From the NCBI GenBank assembly GCA_905178155.1, contig CAJINV010000004.1:3381320-3445319 (forward strand): DNA of 64,000 bases, in the 5' to 3' direction. A model generated the notes under the pieces. That model was given only the letters and a program-made list of their open reading frames with translations. It was not told the DNA's origin and searched no databases. Positions 11,601 to 21,548 of the stretch are shown in pieces (positions within the stretch are counted from its first letter, which is position 1; each line of letters starts with the position of its first letter). Source of the DNA: Amoebophrya sp. A120 (taxonomy: Eukaryota; Sar; Dinophyceae; Syndiniales; Amoebophryaceae). The position numbers were made by a program, and so were the translations under genes.

Positions 11601-12804
11601 GCATGGCAAATCATTTCAACTTTGTCGATTTCAAACCTGACGCTTCCATACTTCCGCTGAGGGAAATACGCGGCGCGAGACGATGGCTCTTGTGCTGAGG
11701 ACGCTGTGGCAGAAGCGGGCGCTGCAGCGGCGTCGTTGTGCACGTCTTTCAGAACCGAGTGGCTGGCATAATACCGGGCCCAATCCCGAGGGACGGCGGT
11801 GATAGGCGGTCTGGGCCGGGTTTTCGATGAAAAAAAATCTCGATGGATATATTTATTTTCAGCCAGCACTCAGTTACTTGTCCAAGACCTTCTTTCATCT
11901 GCTGTGTGTACAACGCCTTCGCGGCTCTAGTACAAGGACACCTTTATCGAACCAACGACCTAGCTAGGTAGTAGAAAAAGAAATACCCTGCTATGTAGTC
12001 TGAAAAAGTACCTCAACGACGCATCCTCCCCTTCCATTTGCCTTCCTGTCGGCTGCTCCAGCGTGATTAAGCGTTTCGCTCCGTCGCCCGACTGGCGCTG
12101 CTGCCACGCCGCCTCATGCCGGCGACCGACGGGCCGGGGCGGCGCGCTCTCGCAGTGCGTTCCTTTCCCGGGAACGGAGTTCAGAACGCGGTGCGGAAAC
12201 ACCTCGGTGCTCTTCTTGCGGCGAAAACTCGTTTCCTCCGCATTGCGTGGCGAAAACTCTCCCGTCGCCGCACGCGGAGACCACAGCAGCGACATACTGT
12301 CGTTTTAATATTTTGTCGGTTCAATACTAGTCTTCTAGTTGTATCTGTATGCACATCGATTATAATTCTCACCGTTCAGGACGAGATTTACATTTACTCT
12401 ACTGTCGATACAAGGAAAATCAAAATTATTACGTACTTTGCAGAGTCCGCGACGTGCTGGCCGCGCAGGCCGATTCCCTTTCCCCGAAACACGTCATCTA
12501 CCGCCTCCGCTGCTTTCGCGACCCTCAGAAACAAATTCTCGTCGCGTTCCCCCGCATTCCTGCCCGAAAGCGATATGTTTTTCGTCCGGGGGGCCGAAAT
12601 CTCGGTGGTGGTCACCGCGGCCACCACCAGATCCGCACCGGACGGCGCCTCCCACCGAAAGCAGCCTGGCGTGGGCTTGGACCGGGTTTGGACCTGTTCG
12701 GTCTGGTAGGCCTGCGGGAGCGGCGAGGGGGACCGCTTCCCCCGGATCTCTACCTCTTGCACCCGCTCACTCTCACCGAGGTACGACCGGGTGACACCCG
12801 GCAT
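8626..12804 (-). CDS. Unknown protein with HFxxVDH repeats, 821 residues
   Basis: I do not recognise this gene. Exons, 5' to 3': 12804-12437, 12296-12012, 11810-11651, 11337-11199, 10984-10950, 10732-10635, 10390-10135, 10012-9167, 8904-8626. Joined, they read as 821 residues without a stop; one exon is only 35 nt. The start is an ATG followed by a basic, proline-rich stretch (RGKRSPSPLP). The middle is charged and low in complexity (RKRSRSPVTAK). In the C-terminal half, three copies of a motif G-x-x-HF-x-x-VDH occur (KQHFAVVDHV, RTHFHVVDHL, RKHFEEVDHL), spaced 25-30 residues apart. No signal peptide or membrane segment is seen. Four introns are introners. The intron 10634-10391 appears to use a GC donor (AG^GCGTAA), and the others are GT-AG. 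A structural or scaffold role is possible but unsupported. Confidence 0.7.
8910..9166. mobile_element. Introner F1, diverged
   Basis: 257 bp in the HFxxVDH gene. The ends are partly decayed (GTCTGGTGTTG instead of GTCTGGGTCTGG), as are the flanks (CCCGA/CCGCA). Deleting element plus five joins KHGFHVR to CSATKTSDQ. Confidence 0.75.
10738..10949. mobile_element. Introner F2
   Basis: 212 bp, direct repeat CACGT at 10733-10737 and 10950-10954. Removal joins YYPVTHV to LKKDKQGK. Confidence 0.9.
10990..11198. mobile_element. Introner F2
   Basis: 209 bp, direct repeat TTTTC at 10985-10989 and 11199-11203. Removal joins NPAVIRE to KIVADQYY. Only a 35-nt exon separates it from the previous element. 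Confidence 0.9.
11343..11650. mobile_element. Introner F6 (singleton ends)
   Basis: 308 bp, direct repeat CTTCC at 11338-11342 and 11651-11655. Its terminal inverted repeat of about 40 bases (including TCAGGTTTGAAATCG and CAAAGTTGAAAT) is shared with no other element here, but the inside has the common TTGTCATGC motif. Removal joins YFPQRK to RSRSPVTAK. Confidence 0.88.
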
Positions 12805-13716
12805 TTTTGACTCGATATGGAAAAAGTCAAAGTGAGAATGAAATTATAATTTGCTGTACCGGTTGTATTTCAACAGCTAATTAGAGACGAGCTACGGCAA
12901 CCCCAACCTCACACGACAAATATCGTAAAAATAATCCCCAAGATGATCCTTTGAAAAAAAACGACAGGCTGCTCATTTGCAGCAAAGTTTATTTCAAAGA
13001 GGACTTCAAAACGAAGAATGTATCACGATGCGTACTACGGAGTCTATGCGTACGGAGTACACGTAAGGCGGACTCTCGGCCCTGTGCCTTGCTTCCCGTC
13101 GGCCGGTAACGAAACGTAAGCACTAACGACCCACGATTTGACGACTTCAGGAAGCTTGTTTTCACGACGCACTGCAAAGCAAATAAGAGTCCACGAATCA
13201 TTTTGTCTCTGGTGCAGCCACGAGATGACGAGACAGATCTGGTATAGAAGTCACGTTTGGATGCTTTTCATTCATTACACATCCTTTGGTCTTACTTCTA
13301 GCCCTGCCTTCGCTTATGACTCGTCCAAGCGTCTACTTCCCAATTACCACGATGTTTTTTTCCCTGTACAGAAACTGCAGCACGAGAAGAACTCTTTGTC
13401 GTACTAGCAACGAACCAAAACACTCTTCATAACTTTGGCACATCGCGCTAGCGACGATGTTGGCCGTGATCACGGTACATTGATTTTGTCGCAAGACCGA
13501 CTGTTTTTCGCAAACAGCCATTACGAAAAGAAAAGTAAAACAAAAGCTGAAGACTGAAACTGAAACTGTGTGGATTGTCTTTCTGGATGTTCCTGGGTTT
13601 TACAGCAGGGTGTCAGCGATGCGACGTTTTCAAATTATTAAGTACTTATCCCTCGTCTATTCAAGACATAACATAAAAAAGCGCCGACACCTTCCAAGAA
13701 ATCCTACTCAATTTTT
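12805..13716. other. Intergenic, nothing supported
   Basis: About 0.9 kb between the HFxxVDH gene start and the 3' end of the Rieske gene. Open frames here are short and lack features. Confidence 0.5.
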
Positions 13717-16275
13717 TCACATCATCCGCGCCAGCGCCTTGTTGATGAGGTGCAACTGGATCTCGTCGGCGTCTTTCTGTCGCCTCACGTCTGTAACGGG
13801 ACGATAACCGCGCTCGTCCTGGATTTCTTGCTGTGTCAGTCGCAACGCTTCTGATGTTCTTGTGTCAGCAGATGATAGCACTTTGTTCACCATTTTCCTC
13901 TTCTTGTTCGACATTTTCACCTCACGACCGACCCGAGCAACCAAGCCGAAAAAGCCACGCATCACGAAACTCCGAAAACCGGCGGTGAAGTCAGAAAAAA
14001 ATCCCGCAGTAGAAGTTCTTGACGGAGAAGTTTTCCGTGTTGTAGTACCTCGGGTAGAAGCTGCAGTAGTGCCACCGTTCAACCTGTTGTACAGGAATAA
14101 AACTCGGCCACCGAACAGATATCAAAATGAAAAATCCCCCCTTCTCATATCAAAACGGAAATCTGTGATGCGGAATTTCTGTACACAAATCAAATTTGTC
14201 TTGCAGTAGAGCAATGCACGCAGATCGCAAGCCTAGCCAGGGGCCTCTTGCTGTAGGCGCCTAGCATGGCAGACGTCTGCCCTGTAGGCCTTACAGCATT
14301 ACAAATCGCCTATGTAACGCGGCGGACACCCCAAGTTTGCCTTCTTGCATGACATACCGGATTTGTGGTCACAAATCTGCAACACAAATTTTCAGGAGGA
14401 TGCGTCTTTAATATGGGAATGGGGAGGGGGGATTTTTTGTTACGATAACAGAACAACCGGCTTCGCGGTCTGGAGGCCGCGACAGGCGGGCGGCTGGCGG
14501 AGCGTCGGATCCCAGATGCAGGAGCCGGTTGAGGTTTCAAAGATGTAGGAATGTAAAGGACAAATCACGAAGGCTTCGACGGCCAGCTGTGTGTCTGTGT
14601 GATGTAGTAGCCGACGATCAGGTTGATCTGGTCTCTGTAGGAAAGTACAACTTTCAGCTGGATTTTTTCGGGTTCTTGTCGATCTTGTGTGAAGATGGTT
14701 GGATGTGTCCGGCAACTTGGCGACTTCTTTTTGTAGGAAATTTTCTTCCGCGGGTGTAAGTGGCACTGGCACGCCAGCCGCGGCTGCGGCGGTCGTCCCC
14801 TCGTCGTCCTTGGGAGCCGCGGCGGTAGAAGATGCGGTTTCTAGGTGCAGGTGGGCCGCGGCTGAGTGGAAGGCTACAATCCGGCCGTTCTCAGCGCCCA
14901 GACCAGTAGCTCCGGATCCGCCCTCGCAATCTACAACAATCGGCAGAGGTTTCTTTGTCTTCAAAAAGTCCAGTTCCGCGAGAAATGTCGGTGTTGGAAG
15001 ATTAGCAGAACTTGCTTCATTTAACGTGACGCTCGACCTTGCTGTGCACGATGTGCTGTGTGGCGTAGAAGGTGCAGTTGTGGCTTCAGCTCCGGGTGCA
15101 GCAGGTGCTGGTGGTGCTTGATCTACTTGTCCAGGTTGTGCTGTACTTCTTGTTCCATCTTCCCCTAGTGTTGACGAACTACTAGCACGATCATTCTTGG
15201 GAAAATCGCTAGTGCTTCCTCCAGGACTACACGCTGTTCTTGCCGCTGGCATCAAAACAAGCTCTTCGGCAGTCTCGGCGCAGGACACGAAGCCGGAAGG
15301 CGTTTGCTCTTCGGTCTCAAGCTCGGAATCAACCGGGTGAAAAAGATGACAAGAGGAAGAGTCATCTTCTCCATGCTGTGCAGTAGCAGTGGTCACCAGA
15401 TGACTTCTCTGGTGTTGACCCGCAAGTTCTTTTATCCCACCTTCCACTTCTTCGGACGTTGTTTCATCGGCGCTACTGGAAGATGAGGAGAGCAGCGACG
15501 CAGAACTCGGCAAAGCTTGCTGGTGCCCATGTGTCTTGAGCAGGTCGTTTAACGCAGTTGTAGTTCCCGCGGTCTTGCTGTTTTCGACAGTACAACTCTC
15601 GGTTTGTTCTTGATCTTCCGACGCTCGTTCTTTCCGAGGTGGAGAGCTGCCACCTCGCACAGCAACCCGGACTAACAACTCCTCGATGTCACCCTCACTC
15701 AAATCCGCGGCCGCGTGGGGGCACCACCGCTGCACGACTTTCAGGTTTTGGTTCGCGACATCCAGTCTGTGCTTCCAGATCGTGAAGTCGACTTTACTGG
15801 AAAAACACCCGCTCGCGTTCAGCACCAGCCAGTCGCTGTTCTTTTTGGACACCTGGAACTGCAGCCCGTTTAGAAGAAGTCCTCTACAACCGATGAAGGA
15901 GAACCGGGTAGTGTACCACCGGTAGAGGAAATAGGTGCAGCAATACCCGACAAGAGCTCGTGGGTTGAAAACCTTGTTCAGGACCCTCGCTAGAGGCTTG
16001 TGCTTCTCCAGAAAATCCAGCGCCTGCTTCAGAAACGCAACGTCGTTTAGTTTCGCGGTGGCGGTTTCGAGATAGGTGGCGTAAATCGAGAAAACCGGGG
16101 TTAGAACTTGTTCTGTGATTCTTCCTTCTACCGCGGCTAATGTCCGTCGCGCGGTCTCGGGAACTACCGAGTAGAGCTGTTCTTGCCAGTAACTGGCTGT
16201 AGAAGTAGTTGTACCTATCGAAGCCGCTGTCAGGCGGGACAGGCTGTGTGTGGCCAGCTCGGTGGAAGGGATCAT
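13717..16275 (-). CDS. Rieske-type [2Fe-2S] protein with a large insertion in the cluster domain, 741 residues
   Basis: Two exons (16275-14448 and 14114-13717), separated by an F4 introner, join in frame to 741 residues. Both Rieske cluster-binding boxes are present. Box 1 is CPHAAADL near residue 185, in the context VVQRWCPHAAADLSEGD. Box 2 is CPLHSYIFETSTG near residue 571. In known Rieske domains the boxes lie some 15-50 residues apart. Here they are separated by about 385 residues rich in Ser, Thr, Ala and acidic residues, open throughout. A hydrophobic stretch (VGYCCTYFLYRWY) precedes the domain, so membrane association is possible. The C-terminus is basic, then helical. The frame is open upstream of the chosen ATG (16275) to about 16416 with no other ATG, so a further 5' exon cannot be excluded. 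The fold suggests electron transfer or an oxygenase-type role; substrate unknown. Confidence 0.75.
14120..14447. mobile_element. Introner F4
   Basis: 328 bp, ends of the type TATCAAAATGAAAAATCCCC, direct repeat ACAGA at 14115-14119 and 14448-14452. Removal joins LQTAKPVVL to FGGRVLFLY in the Rieske gene. Confidence 0.9.
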
Positions 16276-17564
16276 GAAGTAGTGGTCTTCAGATGATTTT
16301 TTTTGGTCATGCGATTTCGTAGTCAGTATGGACGAATCTACTTCAAGAAGATGGCTTAGGTAGGATTCGAATGAAACATCTATATTTCCAACCTGACAGG
16401 CGGAGCGGCGCTTCAAACGGTTCGCCAGGGGAACAGGAAGCAGGGGAACAAGAGATGCTTAACTTTTACCTCGATTGTAGTTGTCTCCCTCGAAAAAGTC
16501 ATACTTGCGTACTAGAGTCTTCACTCGTTCCTCTGCAATGTTTCCTTTGCAGAAAAAGAGGTTGAACACGAACCAACCCCCCTGCGAATCCGTATGTCCT
16601 AGTTGTAATGTGTCAAAATCAATGAAAATGAATCACGAATAGTAATGCCAGTCGAACATTATGTTGAAGACACCAGAACAAATCATGCGTGATCGTCGTG
16701 CTGGCGTGCTCTGAAAAGAATCTTATATGTTTCTCATGTCGCGTTGGTACTGAAGCTTCTCTCCTGTCAAAGTCAATAGCGTGCTGTTACAACTGGTCCT
16801 GTAGTGAGCCTGATCATTCAGAAGCTTGACCACTACATTGCTGTCATCTTCAAGGTGGAGGAAGATCGCGAACCCTGCCACTTCTTGCTTTCTGTGGTTT
16901 TTTCGCGGCCTCGCCCGCTACTGTGAACCACGTCGAAGCCAGGCGCGCCAAAAATAAGCCTAGCTACTGACACTGACTTAGTAGTGCGCATGAAGAGATC
17001 TGTTCTACTGCCAAAAGCGTGACTGTGTTGTGTTCTCGGAGGCGGCCTAGAAGGCGTAGGCCTGCTTTGCGGAAAGGAGTCCAGAACAGGCAGCAGATCT
17101 TCAGAGTGTACGCTTCACGCAGAATTCTTCTTGATGTCCAGTCGTACAGCGAACTCCTCGTCACCTGTCTCTACAGTCGTGTTCTTCGTTCTGCGCACCT
17201 CCGCATGAGCTCCTAGCTGTTGGCTACTCCCAACATTCATCTTCGTTTCCTACTTTCTGTTCTGCTTTCGGATTCGGCTCATGTGGTTGAAAAAATCAAA
17301 ATGCTTTCAAAAACTGTTCGCGACTAATACTTATATGGCGCGCCGTGGACGAGTTGCTTGGTTGTTGAAAGAAGAAGATGAAATGAAGAGGTTTAAACGA
17401 AAGCAAGACGGTCGCACGCCGTCATATTCGAGGGAGCAGAAGATGCGGAAGATGTGGCCACCTCCGAGAAGGATGGTTTATTTGATGTTCCTCCCGAGGT
17501 ACACGACTTTCGTCCTGTTAGCCAGCCTCAGATCATGACTACACCAGCATACTAGCAGCTCCTT
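16276..17564. other. Intergenic, nothing supported
   Basis: About 1.3 kb between the Rieske start and the methyltransferase stop. It may hold an undetected first exon of the Rieske gene. Confidence 0.45.
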
Positions 17565-20500
17565 CTACAGCTTCTGAAAGTCGGCCAGCAGGTAGATTTC
17601 GCACTCGCCGACCGTGCGCCCCATCTCGCGGTCGTGCTCCTCTGCGGCCTCCTGAATCAAGATGTCTTCGGGGGAAAGCTCGATGGAAGATGAAGTTGGT
17701 GCTCCTGCTGTATAATTGTTTTTGTTCCCGTTATTTGCAGGTAGACTTGAATTTGGCTCTGTTGTCCCAGTCCCACCGCCCGTAGTGGTCGTGGTGTCCG
17801 TAACTAGTGCGTCGATCAGCTTGTCGACCGATGCCCTCAGCTGTTGCAGATCGTAGTTCTGTTGGTCGGCGGACGAAGGGGGTAGTGGTCCTCGTTGTAG
17901 TTGCGTCGTTTCTTCCTCTGCAGCTGTAAAACCACTTGGAGTTGAACTTTTCTCGTTGAACAGCAGCTCCATTTTTGGCCGGTACCCGTCCTCCTTCTGG
18001 ATTTTGTATTTGAACCCTGCTTATCAAATGGAAAAATGTCTGGGTCTGGGAGATTGCGAGATTTGTCATGCTTGTCTGGCATGACTCTGAACTCTGTGTT
18101 GCATGGCCGCGCAGAGCTCCTCCTCCGAGTCATGCAAAAACGCAGTTTCTCATGCGAAGTACGCAACTCAGAACCATGGAAAAAACTTGTCATGTGTGGC
18201 AGCGCATTAGAGTGAGTTCACTACTCCCTTTCTTGCATCACAAGTTTCCAGACCCAGACATTTTTGCATTTGATACTGCTCTTCGGCGGAACCGCGGCAG
18301 AATCTTCTTCTCCAGGTATTCCCGGTCCGCGTCGGACCGCTCGCGGTAGGCCAGCACAAAGACCGGACACCGCGGCCTACTCTGCTTGTTCTCCAAAGCA
18401 GACAGCCACTTGTTCCCCGATTTGGTCGACGCAGTCCCGTATCAAATGCAAAAGTGTCTGGGTGTGGAAGAGTCATGCTGTTTTTGCATGACACAGAAAG
18501 TCTGGCATGGAAGCTCTAGCATCACAGGTTTCGAGAAGCTTCCGCAATGCCGAATCCGCATGACAACTCCCCCATTTTGGTGACAGAATTTGGGCAGCTT
18601 TTGCTACCTATGCATGAGAGATTATTCTGTGTTCTGAAATGCGCACCACAAGTTTGTATTCTTCAAGACCCAGACATATTTGCAATCCATATCCCGCCCT
18701 CGGACTGCAGCTGCTCGTAGTTGCTGTTGTTGGTCAACATCTATCAACTGCAAAAGTGTCTGGGTCTGGAAACTTGTAATGCTGCGTTGGGAATAGTGAA
18801 TGCTCTGTAATGCACAGGCAAGCATGAGAATTATCTGCGCTCCTTCGTGTTGCGTTTTTCGCATGACAAACTGCGTTTTTGCATGACAGGCAAAAGGGTC
18901 TCTTCTTGGACACGCATCACAAGCTTTTTGGTCATGCCAGACAAGCATGACAAATCTCGCAATCTTCCAGACCCAAACATTTTTGCATTTGATAACATCG
19001 CAGCCGCCGAACTACTACTCGAGGACATCAAAAGCGCCTTGGAAAAGGGATTGGGTATCTTCTGCGTCGCGAACAGTTTCTGGGCCACCGCCTGCGGCCC
19101 GGCCTTCATCTTCAGCAGCGCAGCTTCGGATGAAAAAGGCCGCTGTGGGTCTACTTCTGTAGCTGCTGCAGACGACGGAGCTCCTCCGGCTCCTGTCGTG
19201 CTGTTTTCTGGTTTGGGTGGGCTGTTGAGAAAAAAAGCTTCCAGCACGGAAATCAGGGGGTCCTGCTCTATCAAAGAAAAAAAGTGTGTAAGTGTAACTT
19301 TTTTGGAGGAGCAGATTCACAGATTTGCTCTGTAGGACAGAGAAAACCTGTCATGCGTAGCTAGTACGTGAAAACACGTACGAAAATAGCCTCTAATGCA
19401 TATCCAGCATGACAAGTGTAACTGTCTTGCAACACCTGCAAGACAAAGCTACACTTACACAGTTTTTTTCTTGCATATGCTCCTCCACGTAGATAATGTC
19501 CGCGCCGAGGAGAAAGTCGTAGCCGCTCGTAAAACCCGACGGATACGTATCCTGAGCAAAAATGTACCCACCCCAGAGTTCTCATGCAGATTTGCAGCTA
19601 CAGGAAGATTTGTAATGCGCATCCACATGAGAAACATTTCCAATCGCGTTTTGCGCTTTGTAATGCTGTCGACAGGATGAGTAGATGGATTTGTGTTGCG
19701 GCTGTGCTTGCTAAACTGCACTACAATACAGAGACGAACTTGTCATGCTGGACCCCCAAAACTTCTCGATTTGTGTTGCGAGATCCCCAGCTTGACTCTG
19801 GTGTGGGGACGTTTTTACATAGGATAATACGCCTTTTCCGTCGTACTGCCCCAGTCCAGCGCTTTTGCCTCGATGAAGGGAGCATCTGAGCACGCGCTGC
19901 TGGACACCGCGGCATTCGGAACATCGTCGTTTGGAAAGTGTTCTTGTTCGTCCGCTCCCGTTGGCGTCTTTAATGTTATTCCCTCTACTCTTGCGCCGCC
20001 ACCCCGAGGAGCGCCGTCGGCCTCTTCAAGCGGAACGGGCTTTTCCTCTTCACCTTCTCCTGCCTGATCTGTGATTTTCAAGCTTTGGGTTCTCGTACTA
20101 GTTGCGAGCGTGGTTGTCGTATGATCTACCTGCTGGTGTTCCGCCCCACTTGTTTATGGATTGCAAAAATGTCTGGGTCTGGAAGAATGCAAACTTGTGA
20201 TGCTGCATTTGGATTCCAAAAAAATCTGTATTGCATAAGCAGCAAAGGGAATGCAATTTTGGCTACGCGGAGAGGGCAGTTGTCATGGGGAATAGGCATC
20301 GCAGAGCCCTCAAAAAGTCTGTGATGCTAGGACGTGCATCACAGACATCATGGCCCATGCAAAACGCGCATGACAAGTCTCAGAAATTTCCAGACCCAGA
20401 CATTTTTACATTTGATATTGTTGCTCCCAAGCTGATTTTTTTGTTCAACGACGTGCTGGCTCCGGACGAAGCAGAGTGAAGAACTTTCGCTTGCTCCTGC

Positions 20501-21023
20501 TGCGCTGTTGCAAATGCCGCTGTTTCTTCGTCGCAGAAGTTTAGCTCCAAATTTCGCTGGATCAAGGGCACCAAGTCCGCGTAGTCCGTCACGGTTACGA
20601 TCCCCGGGCGCAGGTGCTTCGCCACCACCAGACTGGGCAGTCCGACCCCGGTATCGCACGAAAAAAGTGTTACAGTTACACATTTGTAGTCAATTCAGCA
20701 ACGCAAATTTCTCTGCATGAGAGAGAAAACCTGTAATGCAGAAATCCTACGGGAAAACACCCATGAAACGAGGCTCCTATGCATATCCGGCATGACAGAG
20801 CTTGTCTGTCTTGCTTGGCCTGCAACACAATGTGCAACTGTCACACTTTTTTCTTGCGATACCCGGCGCCGAGCTCGAGGTAGTCCGCGCCCTCGGGGAA
20901 AAGATGCTGCTTCTCCTTCAGCCACTGCCCCAGGAGCGCGCCGCTCGGCCACAGCGAACCCCCGATGCGGAACTGCGGCCAGGCTTCGAGTTCGAACCCG
21001 AGCACTTTCTGCCGATCGACCAT
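17565..21023 (-). CDS. METTL21-type protein-lysine methyltransferase, 567 residues, 8 exons
   Basis: A class I SAM-dependent methyltransferase of the METTL21/Methyltransf_16 family, whose members modify lysines of chaperones and elongation factors. Exons, 5' to 3': 21023-20862, 20646-20418, 20149-19827, 19542-19478, 19263-18995, 18736-18692, 18434-18276, 18016-17565. All seven introns are introners; removal gives exactly 568 codons. Family marks in order: GGSLWPSGALLGQWL; motif I LELGAGVGLPSLVVAK (residues about 50-64); VTVTDYADLVPLIQRN; KALDWG (about 227); LLGADIIYVEE (about 250); and the late strands CPVFVLAYRER and FKYKIQKEDGY. Long Ser/Ala/acidic insertions after the VTVTDY helix and before the late strands explain the size; typical members have about 220-300 residues. 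The ATG at 21023 is 27 bp after an AAAACAG acceptor-like site, so a short upstream exon or a spliced-leader site is possible. Confidence 0.88.
18022..18275. mobile_element. Introner F1
   Basis: 254 bp, direct repeat CTGCT at 18017-18021 and 18276-18280. Removal joins LPRFRRRA to GFKYKIQK in the methyltransferase. Its interior resembles 57047-57305, and 39089-39342 in reverse orientation. Confidence 0.92.
18440..18691. mobile_element. Introner F1
   Basis: 252 bp, direct repeat TCCCG at 18435-18439 and 18692-18696. Removal joins QLQSEGG to TASTKSGNK. Confidence 0.92.
18742..18994. mobile_element. Introner F1
   Basis: 253 bp, direct repeat ACATC at 18737-18741 and 18995-18999. Removal joins SSSAAAM to LTNNSNYEQ. 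The exon left between this and the previous element is 45 nt. Confidence 0.92.
19269..19477. mobile_element. Introner F2
   Basis: 209 bp, direct repeat TGCTC at 19264-19268 and 19478-19482. Removal joins GADIIYVEE to QDPLISVLE. Confidence 0.92.
19548..19826 (+). mobile_element. Introner F3, forward orientation
   Basis: 279 bp, direct repeat ATACG at 19543-19547 and 19827-19831. Removal joins GSTTEKAY to PSGFTSGYDF. The internal TTGTNNTGC motifs read forward. It is nearly identical to the reverse complement of 35036-35314. Confidence 0.93.
20155..20417. mobile_element. Introner F1
   Basis: 263 bp, direct repeat TTGTT at 20150-20154 and 20418-20422. Removal joins KKISLGAT to SGAEHQQVD. Its interior is close to 22943-23204. 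Confidence 0.92.
20652..20861. mobile_element. Introner F2 inside SAM-binding motif I
   Basis: 210 bp, direct repeat CCCGG at 20647-20651 and 20862-20866. Removal rebuilds LELGAGVGLPS, the cofactor-binding loop, so exact excision is required for activity. Confidence 0.93.
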
Positions 21024-21548
21024 GCCGCAGTAGCCGGGAAGGGCGCCGTGGGTACCTGTTTTTAGTGAAGTAAGTAGGTTTTGCAATTTCGATACGGCAC
21101 ATCAATTCCAATCACGTCAAGTCGTACTTACGAGGAGGTTAAGTTGCAACTACAACACACACTTAGACTTAATAGTAAAAGTAATACACCCCACGATATA
21201 ATGCAACCAGAAAAGAACGATGAAGAACCAACGAGAAGGCGAAAGTAGACGAGTCTTTTCGGATCGATGCCCTAGACTTTCCGTATTTTTACCCAACTGT
21301 CACCGAGAAATGGCGTTGTCTTGTGCACTAGCGGCACATGCTTTGAATGAGGGAGAGGTGAGGGAAGCTACTGGAACTATGTATCTATACAATATATAAA
21401 TTCAAAACCTTCTAAAAGGATTATTTAAGGACAATACTGCTACTGTCCGGTAGGTACTGTTGACCTACTCGCAGCTGTTTTATAAAGAAGTAGAAGTACT
21501 CGTCCTCGAGTACATATTATTGGCCATGCCTTTTCGTCGACAAGTTGA
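21024..21548. other. Intergenic, nothing supported
   Basis: About 0.5 kb, AT-rich, between the methyltransferase start and the transporter stop. A TATATAAA-like stretch lies near 21390. No introner. Confidence 0.5.
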
